DNA from: Paragordius varius | Lineage: Eukaryota > Nematomorpha | DNA: 64,000 nt | Direction: 5' to 3' | Assembly: GCA_964247055.1 (NCBI GenBank) | Contig: OZ176050.1 | Location: 9,796,001 to 9,860,000, forward strand | Shown here: piece by piece, positions 24,366 to 37,744 of the stretch | How the letters are laid out: every line of letters starts with the position of its first letter | How positions within the stretch are numbered: the first letter of the stretch is position 1 | Notes under the pieces: generated by a model | What the model was told of the DNA's origin: nothing | Seen by the model: the letters and a program-made list of their open reading frames with translations, nothing else | Databases searched by the model: none | Program-made: the position numbers and the translations under genes

Positions 24366-27300
24366 CTTAAAGTATTGTAAATAAAAATATGAAAACGCCT
24401 AGACTTTTTATTTTTGAAAATATGCAATTTTATTTAAATAGTTGTTAGGGTGTGTAAACATTAAAAATTACTTGATATATTTGATAATCATTATTATGTA
24501 AAAATAATATGAACAAAATACATAGGACTTATGTAACCGCCAAAAATTAAAATTTCTGGCGAATACAAATTATATTATAACTTTTATTCTTTTATAAGAT
24601 AATTTACAAGCATATAGGTATACTAAATAAACTTCAGCAACTATTATGTTGTAACCGAATACTTATTTATTACGAAGAGTACTGGGTTTACGATCAAAAC
24701 AAAACCGGTTTAAGCTTAAAACTATCCGTATTTTTAACTATAAATACATTTAGCACAGTTTTTGGCTTTATCTAAATATAATATTTTCAGATTATATCAA
24801 AGCTAGTCAAAATTAAGTTTAGGTTAAAAAGCAAATAATTTGAGTTGAGTATGAATTAAGCGTAAAACCATCATTAATCTCTATCGAATTTATAAATAAT
24901 TTTAATTTGATTTCTATAACTTAAGAATATTATGCCCAATTTTCCATCTGTCCTATTTTAATTCGAATTTCTTTTTTCTCTATTTTAACTGCGAGTAGCA
25001 TTGTAATGAGCTTAAGTTATTACTAAGACGACACGCCCCAGAAAACAAAAGCTAAAAATTAAACTGAAATATCGGTGTTAAAATTAAACTGATTATTGAT
25101 CTAATATCGATGTTGGATGATATGTTGGGTTGTGTTAAGTAATAATTCAATATTTTTAAGACAGATTAAAGATAGTATAAAGAAATATCAGTTTAAACTC
25201 AAAAAAGATACACAAAATTTTACAGTGTTAAAACTTTCAAGAAAAAAAAAGAAACTACGTATACCAGATATAGAGATCCATAGGGATATATATATGAGTG
25301 ATAATAAGATCACGACCATAACTAGCTGGCTGATAATAGAGGATTAAGGATGACAAATTTTGAGATAAAAATTTGAAATAGGAACTTTGGAACAATTTGA
25401 CGATAAAAAACATCCATTCCTTAATCATAAAATGGAGTTTGGAATAAATAAACCTTTTTAGGTAATTAAAAAAATGTGTGTGGATGAACTGAACTTTTCA
25501 TTCATATTACATGTTAGACACAAAATACAATTTTTTAGAGTTAAATTTTAACATAAGTTTATTGAAATGTCACACAAAGTATATGTATTGATTGTGTGAC
25601 CAATCTATTTTTTAGCGATTGGGAGTTTTAAATTCCACAAACGATATATCATAATGAATGTTCTTTCTTTCTCTCTACAATAGTTATTTTGTGTTGAGGA
25701 AGACATATATAATTAGATTTTGGAAAAATAGATCACACAATTTTCTGGATAAAGAACAAACATTAACTCTGGTATAGAATATCCAAATATAATTTCTAAA
25801 TATAATTAATTAATTAATAAAAATTTTCACGAAAAATTATGCCTGCTTTTTCCCACAATTTAGAATGTCTCCAACTGTAATGTAATGTAAATGAATCATT
25901 TATGTTTGTTTTAGTATTTTTCTGTATAATAAGTTTTAAAATTTATGCGCGTATCCTAAGGTTTTTTTATCCTCCAAATTATTCTTTCTTATATGGGATC
26001 AACGAAAGTTTTTATCACTAATGATATAAAAGAGATACATAATATACAGATAGATATCATATATGTTCTGAATTTTAATTTGTACGAAAAAAATAAAATA
26101 AACGGAGAAAAATATTATTATTATAACACACAGCTAGCTAGCTCTTTAGTGCTTTTCTTTTAAAAATTAACGGGAACCCTGTATATATATATATACATAC
26201 AAATGAGTGAAATATGTGATAAAAACAACTAAAGTAAACGACACACATTAAAGAGAATTTTATTAAATAAAAATATTTAGTTAACAATATAAGTTTTATT
26301 TAATAATATTTACAACTAATATTTATATTTTTTATTGTTATCTCTTCATTTTATTACAGTATCAATAAAAAAATATATAATATCATTTGAAACCATAAAT
26401 ATATATATATATATATATAGGTATGTACAAATAAAAGAGTTATTTAGGATTTTAACTGTCTTCGCTAAATTTAAAAATCTTAATATATCTGCTAAATTTT
26501 ATTAACATAAAAAAGTTTTTTTTTCAATAAAAATTTTTAGCTGTAAATCTACATATAAATAGTTAGTTACATATTAGGTCATTTAAATTTGCCGAAAATC
26601 ATTTGCATAATTTTTTAATGGTAAGCTAGACAATATTATTCAAATGTGTAATTTATTTACAAAGATTAAAAAAAATTTCAAATTTATATAGTATATCAAA
26701 CATTTTTCGGTGTTTAAATACACATCATTATTGAGCATACAATATTTATTAAAGGCTATTATATATTGGCACATCCTTTTAAAATTATGCCAGCATTTAA
26801 ATTATGCAAAAATGAACAAATAATATAATTTCACAAAAAAATGTTTAGGATGCGGCATTATACAAATAATGATACAGTAAAAAGAAATATTATTAGCTAA
26901 ATAATATATTAATTGGTGAATGGAGAAAAGTGTAAATGTATAAAAGATGATTTTTATGTTAAAAAATTATAAAACTTGCGTATATATATAATATTTATGT
27001 TGGCCAATTCAACAATCATTATAACCAATAATAGGGCTCCTAACTGTAATAGATAGCGTGGTTAATATAATTTATCGTTTAATATATAAAATTTAGCCAT
27101 CTAATTACGATTCAAAACATTGTCAATTATAAATTTCGAATTGGATTTCTAAATCACTAATAAATAACGCATTTGCATATTTTATTTTTAACTCTGACTT
27201 TTTTATATAAAAACCATTATATAGTTTTATCTAAAATTTCAATTAGATATACAACTATATAAAATATGTTTTAATTCCATGGAGATTTAGCATAAAAATG

Positions 27301-29123
27301 TTGACTGATCTAGATGGTGTCATTTAGTAGAGTTATGAACAATTAGAGAAAAACATTATTTTACCTTTTCTGTCTTCGTGTTAATTGGGTAGATTGAAGC
27401 TTATCAAATATTATATCACAATCAATATGATTATTGATTTAACCAAGGGTGACCAACACATCGCCCGGCAGCATATGGTTTTCCAAAGCTTACTGTGCGG
27501 CGCGAAAAATTTGGAAATCCATAATTTGTTAAAATATGTTTATAAAATCTTAAAAAATAATATGTTTAAAACAATTCTTCTTAATTAGCCTACCAGTGAG
27601 CAGAAACTAGAAAACATTGCTATATTGTGATTGCATTTTACAGTGTTAGAATTGAAATCTAATTAATTATTTATGAGTGCCATATATAACTCGAATGTGG
27701 CCCGCCGTTTTTTTGAGTTAAAAAGGCCCACGAAGCCATTTGTGTTGGACACTCCTGAATTAGACCTACATCAACAAAAAAAATATTTTAAAAATATAAT
27801 TAAGTCTTTTTGATGAAAACTTCTTAAAACACAATCTTATGTATCCACAAAATATGAAACAATCAATATATATAACTTATAATTTGTTGATATTTTTTAC
27901 AATTTGAACGCGTGGCATAAAAGAGTTATTATAGGGATTAAAAAAATCAATGAAAGGCTAATTATATTTTGCCATTCATTAAAACAACAATAATAATAAA
28001 TTTACAAAATGTTAGCGGAATCATAGATTTATATTATTTACAAAAAAAAATAATAATTTCTTAAAGATTATTAAAACCATAAGGTATTCCATCCCCCTTA
28101 TATTGGTTTCAATCATAACTTTTTTAGAAACAGCAGTGCATCGCTAATTAGCGAGTTATAAATAAGTTATCGTATAAAACACAGAATTTTCTAACCAATA
28201 ACAAACACGCATATCCACTTGTGACCAGATTAAGTCCAGTTCATTTTACGAAAAATCAAAACACACCATAAAATTTAAATTTAATGAAAATTTTTTGAAT
28301 TAATATAAAATAAAACTTTGTTTGGCTTGATAATTATCAACATATAATGTATTATATAGTTTAAACCTTTTAATCATAGGCAGTTGTAAATTTAGTTAAT
28401 ATTTGAATAATTCACTAGTAGCCATCAAAATTCATGTTTAAATAAAATCGATTATTTCTGAATTTCAATAATTTGTATAGTTTCTTAATACATCTTGCAA
28501 CAAAGGGTCGACTTAAAAATATAAGTGGCCGACCCATTCGGGGTCATAACCAGGTAAAACGCAAACTTGATGAATATATAATGAATACTACCAATGCCAT
28601 ATAATTTAATATTTTTATTATAAAATTAAAAAACCCAATAAATATTGGCTTTTAATATTTTAACATATACATAATTCTTTTCAATTAATTTTTATGCGAA
28701 TTGCAAATAGTTATTAATAGTTTCCTTTTTATCAAAAAAAATAAACGACTAATAAAGTATACCACCCAAATAATGCCTGTATATAAAAAATGGAAATAGC
28801 ATACATAAGATTTTGATAATATTTATTTTGTTCCGCATCTATATAACTCCATCTTAAACGCATGAATTGATTTAAATTTGTTTTAACAGTTAACATGTGT
28901 TGAAATAAATTCTTTTTATAAGAATAATTTAACATAATCATCTGTGATAATGATATTTTTACCAGTCATAAAATAAGCGGTCGGAGTTTAGTCCAAGCAA
29001 ATACTCATTTCTAAAAAATTAAATATTGGTATTCATTTATTTGAATTGAATATATTATAATATTTTTTTTAATTTCTGCTATAATAAAAATAAATAAATT
29101 AATGAAATCAAAGCCTTGCAAAA
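24366..29123. other. Long AT-rich intergenic/5' intron region
   Basis: The Neto signal-peptide exon should lie here or beyond, ending in phase 1, but I could not identify it. Open frames in this stretch are short, Lys/Asn/Ile-rich and lack splice context. Apart from the MITE at 27444-27757 and a (TA)n run at about 26399-26420, I see nothing definite. Confidence 0.5.
27444..27757. mobile_element. Small hAT-type MITE
   Basis: The left end is CAAGGGTGACCAACAC; the right end reverse-complemented is CAGGAGTGTCCAACAC. CGCCCGGC and GTGGCCCGC motifs lie inside the ends. Flanks GATTTAAC and AATTAGAC agree at 5 of 8 bases, so this is an older copy of the family at 21466 and 44124. Confidence 0.7.
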
Positions 29124-32100
29124 TCAAAAATAGATTTGTTTAGCATCCGCTACAGCAACTTCTTCTGGACAGTATGGACATTTTATCCTAAATATGCAAA
29201 ACAAATAATATAAATAATTGATTGTTTTGATTGATTATATAAATTTTATGGGTTTTTCAGATACACAGTCAGATTTTGTGGCCAGCGTGAAAGTATAGAC
29301 AAAGGTAACTAGTCTCAAAATCATAAAATTACAAATGGTAGCCATAAAATTATTAATAAATACAAATAGGATAATGGCTTAAATTGTATTACACTCATAA
29401 AGACATTAAAAATATGCCATGGCTAACATTGACAATAGGAAAATTTAAAATCTCGCTCTGAAAATTATAAAAATTAAATGCCTGCACAATATTACAAAAA
29501 AACTTGATTTTTTTTTGGAAATAAAAAACAACGATTCGAAATTAAGTCAAATAAAATCAAATTTCAATTGATTCAGAATATATGCACCCTATCTTACATA
29601 ATATATAAACATAAATTGACCTCCGCAATTATATCATTACAGTTTTTTGAATATTTCAACTTAACATAATTCGAACAATTAAATTTACAAAATAAAATAA
29701 ATTTTTAGCTATATATTGATATTATTATTCGTCTAAAAAACTATGCTACTACTGTTGCATCAAATCTCATTTTAACCATTCACATGTAATTAAGAGAATA
29801 GATTCTCCCCCAAAATTTAAACACCCCTTTTCATTTAGTTGATATGTGCACCTCACGCTAAAATTAACCAAAACCAAATGTATATACTTTGATACAGATG
29901 CTAATTTGTTTAGGGCCTCTTTGGAAATGACATGACCACACTTTAGTCTCATGGGTGGATTTGAAGCGTTACTTTGTTGTCGGAGAATGGGACAAGCAAA
30001 AATGGAATGAAATCTATAATCCGGGCCTAAATCAACTTCCACCTCAAGTAGAGTGTATAGTGTTAAATAAAATAATTATAATGTATTATTATTGCAATTA
30101 TAATTCAGCTAAAATTAAATGGATTCATTGTGTGAATTTTCGATTACTCTTAGTAATCTTTTGTCAAACGTAAAAAATAAAATTAAAATATAAATCAAAA
30201 ATTAAAGAATAAAGTAAAAATATTTTATAATGAAATTAAAATGGATGATTGGTCCATATCCTACATTTTTATCAATAAAAATAAAAATCCTAATATACGT
30301 CTAGGTATCGAGATTGAGTTTATCTAGAGAGTTAAAACTCGTGTTCAAAACTTATCAATTTGATTTTAGAATAATAAGGAAAAAAATTAATTAAATTTTA
30401 TTGGTGTGTGATCCGTACGTCATATGTTTGAAAACTCAAAAGAACAAAATATATCTGTAAAATTTTAGCATTGTGGAAATTAAATGATTTTTACTGGTAA
30501 TTCGTCCTTTACATGGGAACTCCATACACCAGCAACTTGCCTTTGTTGCATCATTTGTCGAATATTGAGAATTGCTGGATAGGCTTTAATACCACAAACA
30601 AAACTATTTTTACATAAAATATAAAATTTATTTGATATTTAATATAAATGATAAGATTATATTTTAAATTTAAGAAACGATAAACATTCCTTTCAATATT
30701 GCTATTTAAATTCCAAACTTTAGACCAAGGATGGCCAACATTGGCCCTCCAAGACTTTATGTGCAGCCCGCTGGAAATCAATAAATTATAAAATAATGCT
30801 CACAAAATGCAATTAAATTGATATTTCCTAAACAATTTTTCTAAATAAGTCAATCTAATTTCTCGGGTGAAGCCTGTGTTGGACATCCGTGTTTTACTAT
30901 ATTACATTGTCTAAAACGAATGCTTTGATGATTATAATAAAAAAAATAAAATGAGAAAATAAAAATTCGTTTTTGGTTAAAATTTACTGTAATAAAGTGT
31001 CAATCCATTGTTAAATTAATAAAGTTGAAGTAATTTTTCAGTAATAGAATACCATTCCTTTTATGTTTTTTGTCCCTGTCACAAATAATTCTCGAGTATT
31101 TATAAAATAGTAGATTATGGTCATTTTTCAGTGATCATATTTTACAACTACGTCTGTGTGTAATATGTTTTATGCATTGGACATACGTATTATTCGAATA
31201 TAAAATAGGGACTGCCTTACAATAATAATTTTTTCACTATAGAAGAAATATTGCATTTCATAAATAACCAGGAGTTTAATGGTTTATTTTTTAAATCAGC
31301 TATTCAACTATTAATTTCACAATTATTCGACCCAAACGATACTAATTGCGTTATGTATGAAGGGTTATAAGTGTCAGGATTGTCGCTGTGACCACTTATA
31401 AATAAAATCCACCATATTTTATTACGTGGTATATGATAAAGATGGTATAATAAAAAAGAAAATTAAATTTATTTTGTTATAAATTTAAATAGCAGCGTCA
31501 AAGAGATTTGTTTTACTTATTTTTTATTGAACATAAATTTAAATTATCATTAATGAGTGGATAACCGTAAAGGACTCTATATATATATATATATGGATAA
31601 GTAGTAAGACGGGTTTCTGGCCAGTCAAAACCTTAATAAACATTAAATGACATTTAACGGAATAGTGCATAAATATTGGAAAACAATTAAAATTAATTTT
31701 AAATAAAATATAGAATTAACAAAAGTTATGCAGAAGATTAATAGTTTCGAAGAAACAAGACCAATTCGGCGCGTTACTATCATTTTCTATGTATCATACC
31801 AAAAATCTATTATTACAATTACTTTGCAATTCATGATAAAATTTCATTTACAAATTAAACCAAAATTAACGCGCATTTTCCGACACTTCTAAAGCTAAAA
31901 TATACCCATGAGTTTTAAAAATACTAGATGGTACAAAAAAAATATTGTTGCACCTAACGGCCAAAGGACTTTCGGTAGAAAGTCCAAGCAAATTGCACGA
32001 ATCTTGAACAAACAATTCCTCAATCTCTTCCCATGCCAATTCATATTGAGATTTCAAATTTTTCATGTGTTCATCGTTAATTGATTTATTTGCTATCAGA

Positions 32101-33023
32101 TCAGTCGGGCGAGAAGTATAATTACGGGCATAAAGCAAAAGTCCCATAAGTTTTTGAAACTCTTTAGTGTGTGTCGTTGCAAAGGGTGTTAGCTTTTGAC
32201 TAGCATACGATATAGCGTATTTTATTTGTCCCAAGTCTTCATGGTCGCTTGAAGACGCTGATGTATTGGCATTGTTGGAATCCTGCAAATTTTGGGATTG
32301 AAGCAAAATTTGTAGGAAATTTAATTTGTACAGCTTGAATTCCAAATCTTTGCTATCGGTTTGGAGCAATTTTTCATGATTATTGGCGATCCATCTATAA
32401 TTTAATTAATTTAATACTTTAAAGCAGGCTGTAAATTTTTTGCTTTAAGAGACTCTAATACGTAATTTATTTCGATAAATGGCTCCTTACTTTGTTGATC
32501 CATAACTATGCCAGATTCCTAATTTATTTTTATATTATATACTTTAATAAATGTGTCAGATAACGAGCATAATCCATATCGCAAAAAATGTTCACAAATA
32601 ACTTCATTTAATATTTTTGTGTTTTCTTCCCTTTCAAAATCTGGATCAAGAGCACCATCTTGATAATTCGTTACCATATTCTAAAATTATTTGTAAGAAC
32701 AACTTTATCAATCATGCGCCCGAACCTGGATATATAACTATGTATATCTTTATGTTCATTCGAACATTTTGATAATGCTTCTTTCAATAGATTAAGATAT
32801 TCGGTCAACAAAAATTTAGAGAGAGAAACAGATCCATTCTCTTAACAATTTAAATTATAATGTTACCATCTATAAATTTTTTTGTTTTTTGCAAATTTGC
32901 TAAAGTTTCATCGATAATATTTTGGGTATTTGTCTCAAAATTTTGGATTTGCTCTTTGATTGTTTCGATTTCTTTGACAGCTGAGTTAAGAAAATCCATA
33001 TATTTTTGTGACAATCCGCAAAA
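29124..33023 (-). CDS. RMND5: RMND5-type RING-like subunit of the CTLH/GID E3 ligase, first exon missing
   Basis: Exons on the minus strand: 33023-32867, 32840-32704, 32680-32543, 32518-32418, 32394-31871, 30583-30495, 30042-29888, 29187-29124. They total about 454 residues with phases compatible throughout (human RMND5A has 391). Recognisable in order: a coiled N-terminal region, [18 protein letters not shown], the LisH/CTLH region ([34 protein letters not shown]), the CRA region ([24 protein letters not shown]), then the degenerate RING ([34 protein letters not shown]) ending KQIYF. The family pairs with MAEA to form the catalytic core of a ubiquitin ligase. A Ser/Asn/Asp-rich insert and about 20 extra residues before the 31871 donor explain the length. 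That donor is my least secure boundary. The initiator exon (about 20 residues) was not found. Confidence 0.9.
30726..30891. mobile_element. Small hAT-type MITE in an RMND5 intron
   Basis: 166 bp. The ends are CAAGGATGGCCAACAT and, reverse-complemented, CACGGATGTCCAACAC, with TTGGCCC and GCAGCCCGC just inside the left end. Flanking 8-mers are degenerate. Same family as 21466, 27444 and 44124. Confidence 0.65.
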
Positions 33024-33219
33024 CTGATGATGTGGTAACACGGATTATTTCCTAAAAGTTATTAGTTTATAGTGGACTTAATCCACTAAATATTCACTAT
33101 AGTATTTTTTAATAATTTGTTTATCTATTTAACACTTATCTTTTGGGGCTTTATATCCAAGAGCGATAATATCTAAAAAAGTATTTAAAATATTAGGCTG
33201 AATTAAATATAATCTCTAA

Positions 33220-34368
33220 CACTTGGATACAACACTCTCATTTTAGTCATTCGATTCAAATTGGGGTTGTTAAATACCCCAGGCCTGTTAATCAAATACT
33301 TTAAAAAGTATGGAAGGAATCAAAACCATGGCAAAATTTTGCACTTATATAACCTTAATAAACAGTAATATATAAAAGATTTTACTCAGAAATACTAGAT
33401 ATTACTTATTTTAAGCTGAAACCGAAAGGTAAAAATTTCTCAACGTGACATGTGTAAAATTATAAAATTAAAAAATAACAAAATAAACCGCTCTTTCTAA
33501 TTATATTAATGTTAGATGTAATTTAAATAAAAAATTAGCTTTGATTCTACCATTATAATTAACACTTCGATTTAAATTGGGGTATCTAAATACCCCAGAA
33601 ATCAAAGATAACATTTTTGTAAAACCACTGAAGAAAACGGTTACAATTTAAATATATGCTCTTATCCTAATAAAAACTATATAAAAATGACAAAATATCT
33701 AAATAAAATTTTGTTTTGAAAAAAAAGTTCCATGACAAACTACTTCGACGCCATTTTTGTTTTGCAAAATTTTCGCAAAATATCGTCTTCATTTAATTTT
33801 AAGGGTAAAACTAAAGCTAATTTTTTATTTAAATTACATCTAACATTGATAGAAACAGAAAAAGCAGTTTATTTTGCTTTTTTTTCAATTTTACCATTTC
33901 ACACCTGTCACGTTGACGAAATTTTTCTCTTTCGGTTCTAGCTTAAAATAAGTAATATCAAGTATTTTTGAATAAATTTTTTTTATATTTCGTTTTATTT
34001 AAGTTATATAAGTGCAAAATTTTGCCATGAATAGGATTTCCTTATTTTTTAAAGAATTTAATTTTAAACAGGCCTGGGGTATCCAACTACCCCAATTTGA
34101 ATCGAAGGACTAAAATGAATGTGTTGTATCCAAGTGTTAAATGAAGACGATATTTTGAAAAAATTTTGCAAACTAAAAATGGCGTCGAAGTAGTTTGACA
34201 TGGAACTTTTTTTTTCAAAACAAAATTTTATCAAGATATTTTGGCATATTTATATAATTTTTATTAGGATAGAAGCATAAATTTAAATTGGGACCGTTTC
34301 CTTCAGTAGTTTTTTAAAAATCCCAACTTAAATTTAGTCTGGGGTAGATACCAATTTGAATCGAAGTG
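33220..34368 (-). mobile_element. TTAA-flanked hairpin MITE, copy B, interrupted by copy A
   Basis: Relative to the other copies this one lies in reverse orientation. Its CACTTGGATACAAC end is at 33220 and its CACTTCG end at 34368, flanked by CTAA and TTAA. Without the inserted copy A and one TTAA it is about 571 bp. The two halves join exactly at a TTAA, which copy A has duplicated. Confidence 0.85.
33563..34136 (+). mobile_element. TTAA-flanked hairpin MITE, copy A
   Basis: 574 bp between TTAA (33559-33562) and TTAA (34137-34140), inserted into copy B. The left end begins CACTTCGATTTAAATTGGGG. The right end reverse-complemented begins CACTTGGATACAAC and then repeats TTCGATTCAAATTGGGG. Near each end is a small palindrome, GGGGTAnnTnnATACCCC, able to fold into a hairpin. 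TTAA duplication is the piggyBac-superfamily hallmark. It has no coding capacity. Confidence 0.9.
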
Positions 34369-35079
34369 TTAAAAGGCGCATCATACAATTTTTTTAATAA
34401 AATATTAAAAAATCTTATCTCCAATTTTCTTGCCGCCATATTTTTATCAATTTTTTTTTCAAAATGGTAATGCAGCAGGCGAATATGTAGATTTATGGAG
34501 CATAAACTTGATATATTATGATTTTAATGTCAGCTATTAATCTCAATTGTGTTTTGGAGCTGTCCAAATTTTAAACTCTAAAAGTCACAAAACTGGAAAT
34601 AATATAAGCTATTTTTTCTAACACATCAGAAAGTTTTGTGATTATATTACTGAAATAACTTTCAACTGTAGTTTGTTTACATCAAAACTACTTAAATGTT
34701 GATTATGACAAAAAATTGAAACGGTAACGAATTGTTAATAAACTAGCTGCATCGAAACTCTGATGTGTTTATAGTATTATTTTTCCGGGTAATATAAAAC
34801 CCTATGTGATTAAAAATTTAATTATTTTAAGTAATTAAGGTATTGAGCCAAATTTGAAAATGTGCTTTCTTTAGCTTTGTAAGCGCATGATTCAAAAATT
34901 TTGTCAAAACATAAAAATATAAAAACCTCATTTAAACTTTTTTGCCGCTATTTTTCTTTAATTTTTTTTTATGGTTGCTGTTAGGCAAATAAATGTATTA
35001 CGGCCAGAGGATGTAAGCCGTTTCGACTCTCTAAAACACTGTCCATAAAATTGGCGGGTAAGAAAATATCTTGATATAC

Positions 35080-35081
<2 letters not shown>

Positions 35082-35118
<37 letters not shown>
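35082..35118. repeat. (TA)n microsatellite
   Basis: A pure TA run directly upstream of the left unit of the duplication at 35120-35520. Confidence 0.9.
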
Positions 35119-35119
<1 letters not shown>

Positions 35120-35122
<3 letters not shown>

Positions 35123-36590
35123 ATAAAATGTATCAAGATTCTCATGGTGCTTTTGGATAGTGGGCCTTGCGAGTAAAATAAGAAGTATTACCGCTTTTTA
35201 GTAATTCATATCAAGAAATCGTATAATCCTCAACACACTACACTCAATAATAATTATGAAATTTGTATTTGATAGAAGGCATCAGAATTATCATCCTGCT
35301 TTGATCCTTAGTCAATTAAGACAAATGTGGTAGTTGCTCCATATTAGAAATCGAAATATTTCCTCACATTATGCTAATAAAAAGTTTTTGACGAAAGCTA
35401 AACGCTTCATTCCAAATATCAGCAAAATTTATTATATACTAAACATTAGAACAGAATCAACACTTTTTTATAATTTTATTTTTAGATGTGGGGTCTAAAA
35501 ATCTCAAATATTTGCTCCCTTCTAAAATATTACTTAAAATTAACGCAAAAATGCGGAAATTTAGCGATAGTAATTTCGAAATATTCTAGATTATAACATT
35601 GAAAAAAAATATTTTTGGGAATATGTATATTTTGTTATAAAATTTCACACAAAAATTTGATGAAGCGTATTTTATGTTATTTGAAGCATAGTGAAAACGT
35701 GAAAACACTTTGCTGCATTACAAAAACACCTTTTCTTTCTATTAATGAAGCTAAATATTTCTATCATATCCAAATTATATTATAACATTTCTTCTTTTTT
35801 AATTATAGGTTAATTAAATGCCTTTTTGACAAATATTTTACTTGAATATAAAGACGCTTTAATTTTTAATTATGAGGGGTGTTTAAAGTCATAAAATTAA
35901 ATTGAAAGTTTTTCTAATGGCTTCATGTTGTTTTGTATGTTTTCATTATGCTTGATTCGATAAATTAAATGCGTTGTATTTTTTAAAAAATATGTTTTTT
36001 GTCGTCATAATTTAGCATATACATACAAATGGCAATCTTAGCATCTTGTGCTTAAATTAAAAAAAAAATATTTTAGAGGGCGCCAAAAATTTGAGTCTAC
36101 AGATCTAACATCTAAAATAAAAAGTTTCATTAAAATATTGTTTTGCTTTTTAAATATAGTATATGTTATATTTTAATGATATTTTTTATGAAGCTTCTAG
36201 CTTTAGACCAAATAGTTAGCATAATGTGCGTATTTTTTCCTATTATTGTACAAAACCAAAATCATCATAATTACTTATGCATTTTTCTATCAGAAAATAT
36301 ATTCATCGATAATTTTTTATGCACTGTGTATATATTCTAATTAATAAATGTGTCAAGAATCTTATGGTGCTTTTGGTTTTGGGCCTTAGGAGTGAGATAT
36401 AACAATGTTGTTACAAATTGTGTGGTAATTGCTCCATATTAAAAACAAATATTGTTTTGGTAAAAGCTAAATGCTTCATTCTAAAACATATCATGCAGTA
36501 TATTTGATAAGCAAAATAATATTTTTAAAATTTTATATATAGACTGAGGTCTTCAAAAAACTCAAATTTATGGACCCTAGAGTCACGACT
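35120..36590. repeat. Diverged direct duplication, units about 1.2 kb apart
   Basis: Blocks near 35135-35170, 35330-35420 and 35480-35520 recur in the same order near 36345-36390, 36415-36485 and 36535-36580. Shared strings include TGGTGCTTTTGG followed by GGGCCTT, GTTGCTCCATATTA / ATTGCTCCATATTA, and AAAGCTAAACGCTTCATTC / AAAGCTAAATGCTTCATTC. No coding potential is seen. It is probably two copies of an unnamed old repeat. A related stretch with TTGTGTTTTGGAG at about 34530-34570 recurs at about 43890-43950. Confidence 0.55.
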
Positions 36591-36634
36591 AATCACGAAT
36601 GTGAGGTTAATTATTCTGATTTTTTTGTGTAATG

Positions 36635-36771
36635 CAGCGGTACTCATACAAATATTTTCGCGGACCGCATTCTCATATATTATGCATTTGAGAGCACGCA
36701 TTATACCGTCTTTCAGAAATAAAAATTGGGTGCAAATCATCACATCGTGGGCCGTAGTTAAAATATCATTG
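36635..36771. mobile_element. Very short hAT-type MITE
   Basis: 137 bp. It starts CAGCGGTACTCATAC with TCGCGGACCGC inside, and ends GTGGGCCGTAG...ATCATTG. Flanks GTGTAATG and GTCTAATA agree at 6 of 8 bases. It belongs to a different family from the GTGTCCAACA copies. Confidence 0.6.
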
Positions 36772-36891
36772 GTCTAATAGTCATACATATTTTACCTCTT
36801 TTTTAATTATGGGTTTGTTATATGACCAGAACCAAACCCTGCTCCGTGGATCATTAGTAAATTTTCCAGGTTTTTAATAATCTCAACTTAC

Positions 36892-37152
36892 GTTGGAGCT
36901 CATACAAGCCTTGGATAATTTAATATTATTCCTATAGTTTATATTAATTATTTGGATCTCTCGAAAGAAAGACAAAATCGAATGTATGATTCGATGTGAT
37001 GTGAAAACTCCTCTTGGAATCAATTTCCTTGGCGTTTGATCATCTTTATTTTGAGTTATACAAACGGTAAATAAGCCAATTATAGATATTTGTTGTTGAA
37101 AAAATTTATAAAAGGCAATATCAGTTAAACCGTACTTCTCTTTCTTTCCCAT
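36892..37152 (-). CDS. Orphan first coding exon, unknown protein
   Basis: The ATG at 37152-37150 lies immediately after an acceptor-like attattag. An open frame of 87 codons then runs to a textbook donor (AAC|GTAAGT), phase 0. The peptide starts MGKKEKYGLTDIAFYKFF and includes PRKLIPRGVFTSHRII. It has no signal peptide. I do not recognise the protein. Phase 0 would fit the first known RMND5 exon at 33023, but the sequence does not look like an RMND5 N-terminus, so I do not join them. No other downstream exon was found. Confidence 0.35.
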
Positions 37153-37744
37153 CTAATAATGTCTTGTTTTTCCCACTAGCAGCAATAAATATCAAATATA
37201 TACCCAGTAAATATCATCAGTGTATTCACTGATCAAAGTAGTACGCTTAAATTAATATATGCCAGGTAAATTTGTGTTTTTCGAGTTTTAATAATGATGT
37301 CGGTACAATCCGTTCGCCCACGATATAATCATTCATTTATTTTGCAATAATAAAAATTGATTAAATAACTAGTCTAGTTTTTTTTTCAATTGTTGAATAG
37401 TTTATATATGATTTACCTTAATATGTTTTATATCGTTTATGTCTTTCCGTTATTCACTATTTCTATTACTTAAACTCTTTCATGTAATTTCTTTCCATGG
37501 TTACAATGTAAATTCTTATATGGTATCAATATGTCCACAATTAAGGCATTTGTGTGACTTTTATAAGGGTTGCACGCATGATATATCCAATGGGTAATTT
37601 AAATTTCATAAGAAAACTATAATATTTTAAGAATTAACTCGTCAAAGTTTATACTATTTTACCAAAACATACAGAGAATTCTTAGGTAATGGGCTAACCA
37701 TGAGTAAAATAATCAAAATATATTTTTTTAAATAGTAGTTTATA

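Noticed and set aside
25117-25347. 76-residue Lys-rich open frame
   Set aside because: No splice context, no homology, and composition as expected of random AT-rich DNA.
28500-28560. GGTCGAC...GGCCGACCCATTCGGGGTC segment, considered as a hAT terminus
   Set aside because: No matching opposite end or target duplication was found.
28732-28941. Minus-strand frame ending in a hydrophobic stretch, considered as the Neto signal-peptide exon
   Set aside because: Its possible donors are in phase 2, while the next Neto exon requires phase 1, and the hydrophobic part is far from the N-terminus.
36892-37152. Idea that this exon is the first exon of RMND5
   Set aside because: The phase fits, but the peptide is far too long and unlike the short conserved RMND5 N-terminus, so it is listed separately.
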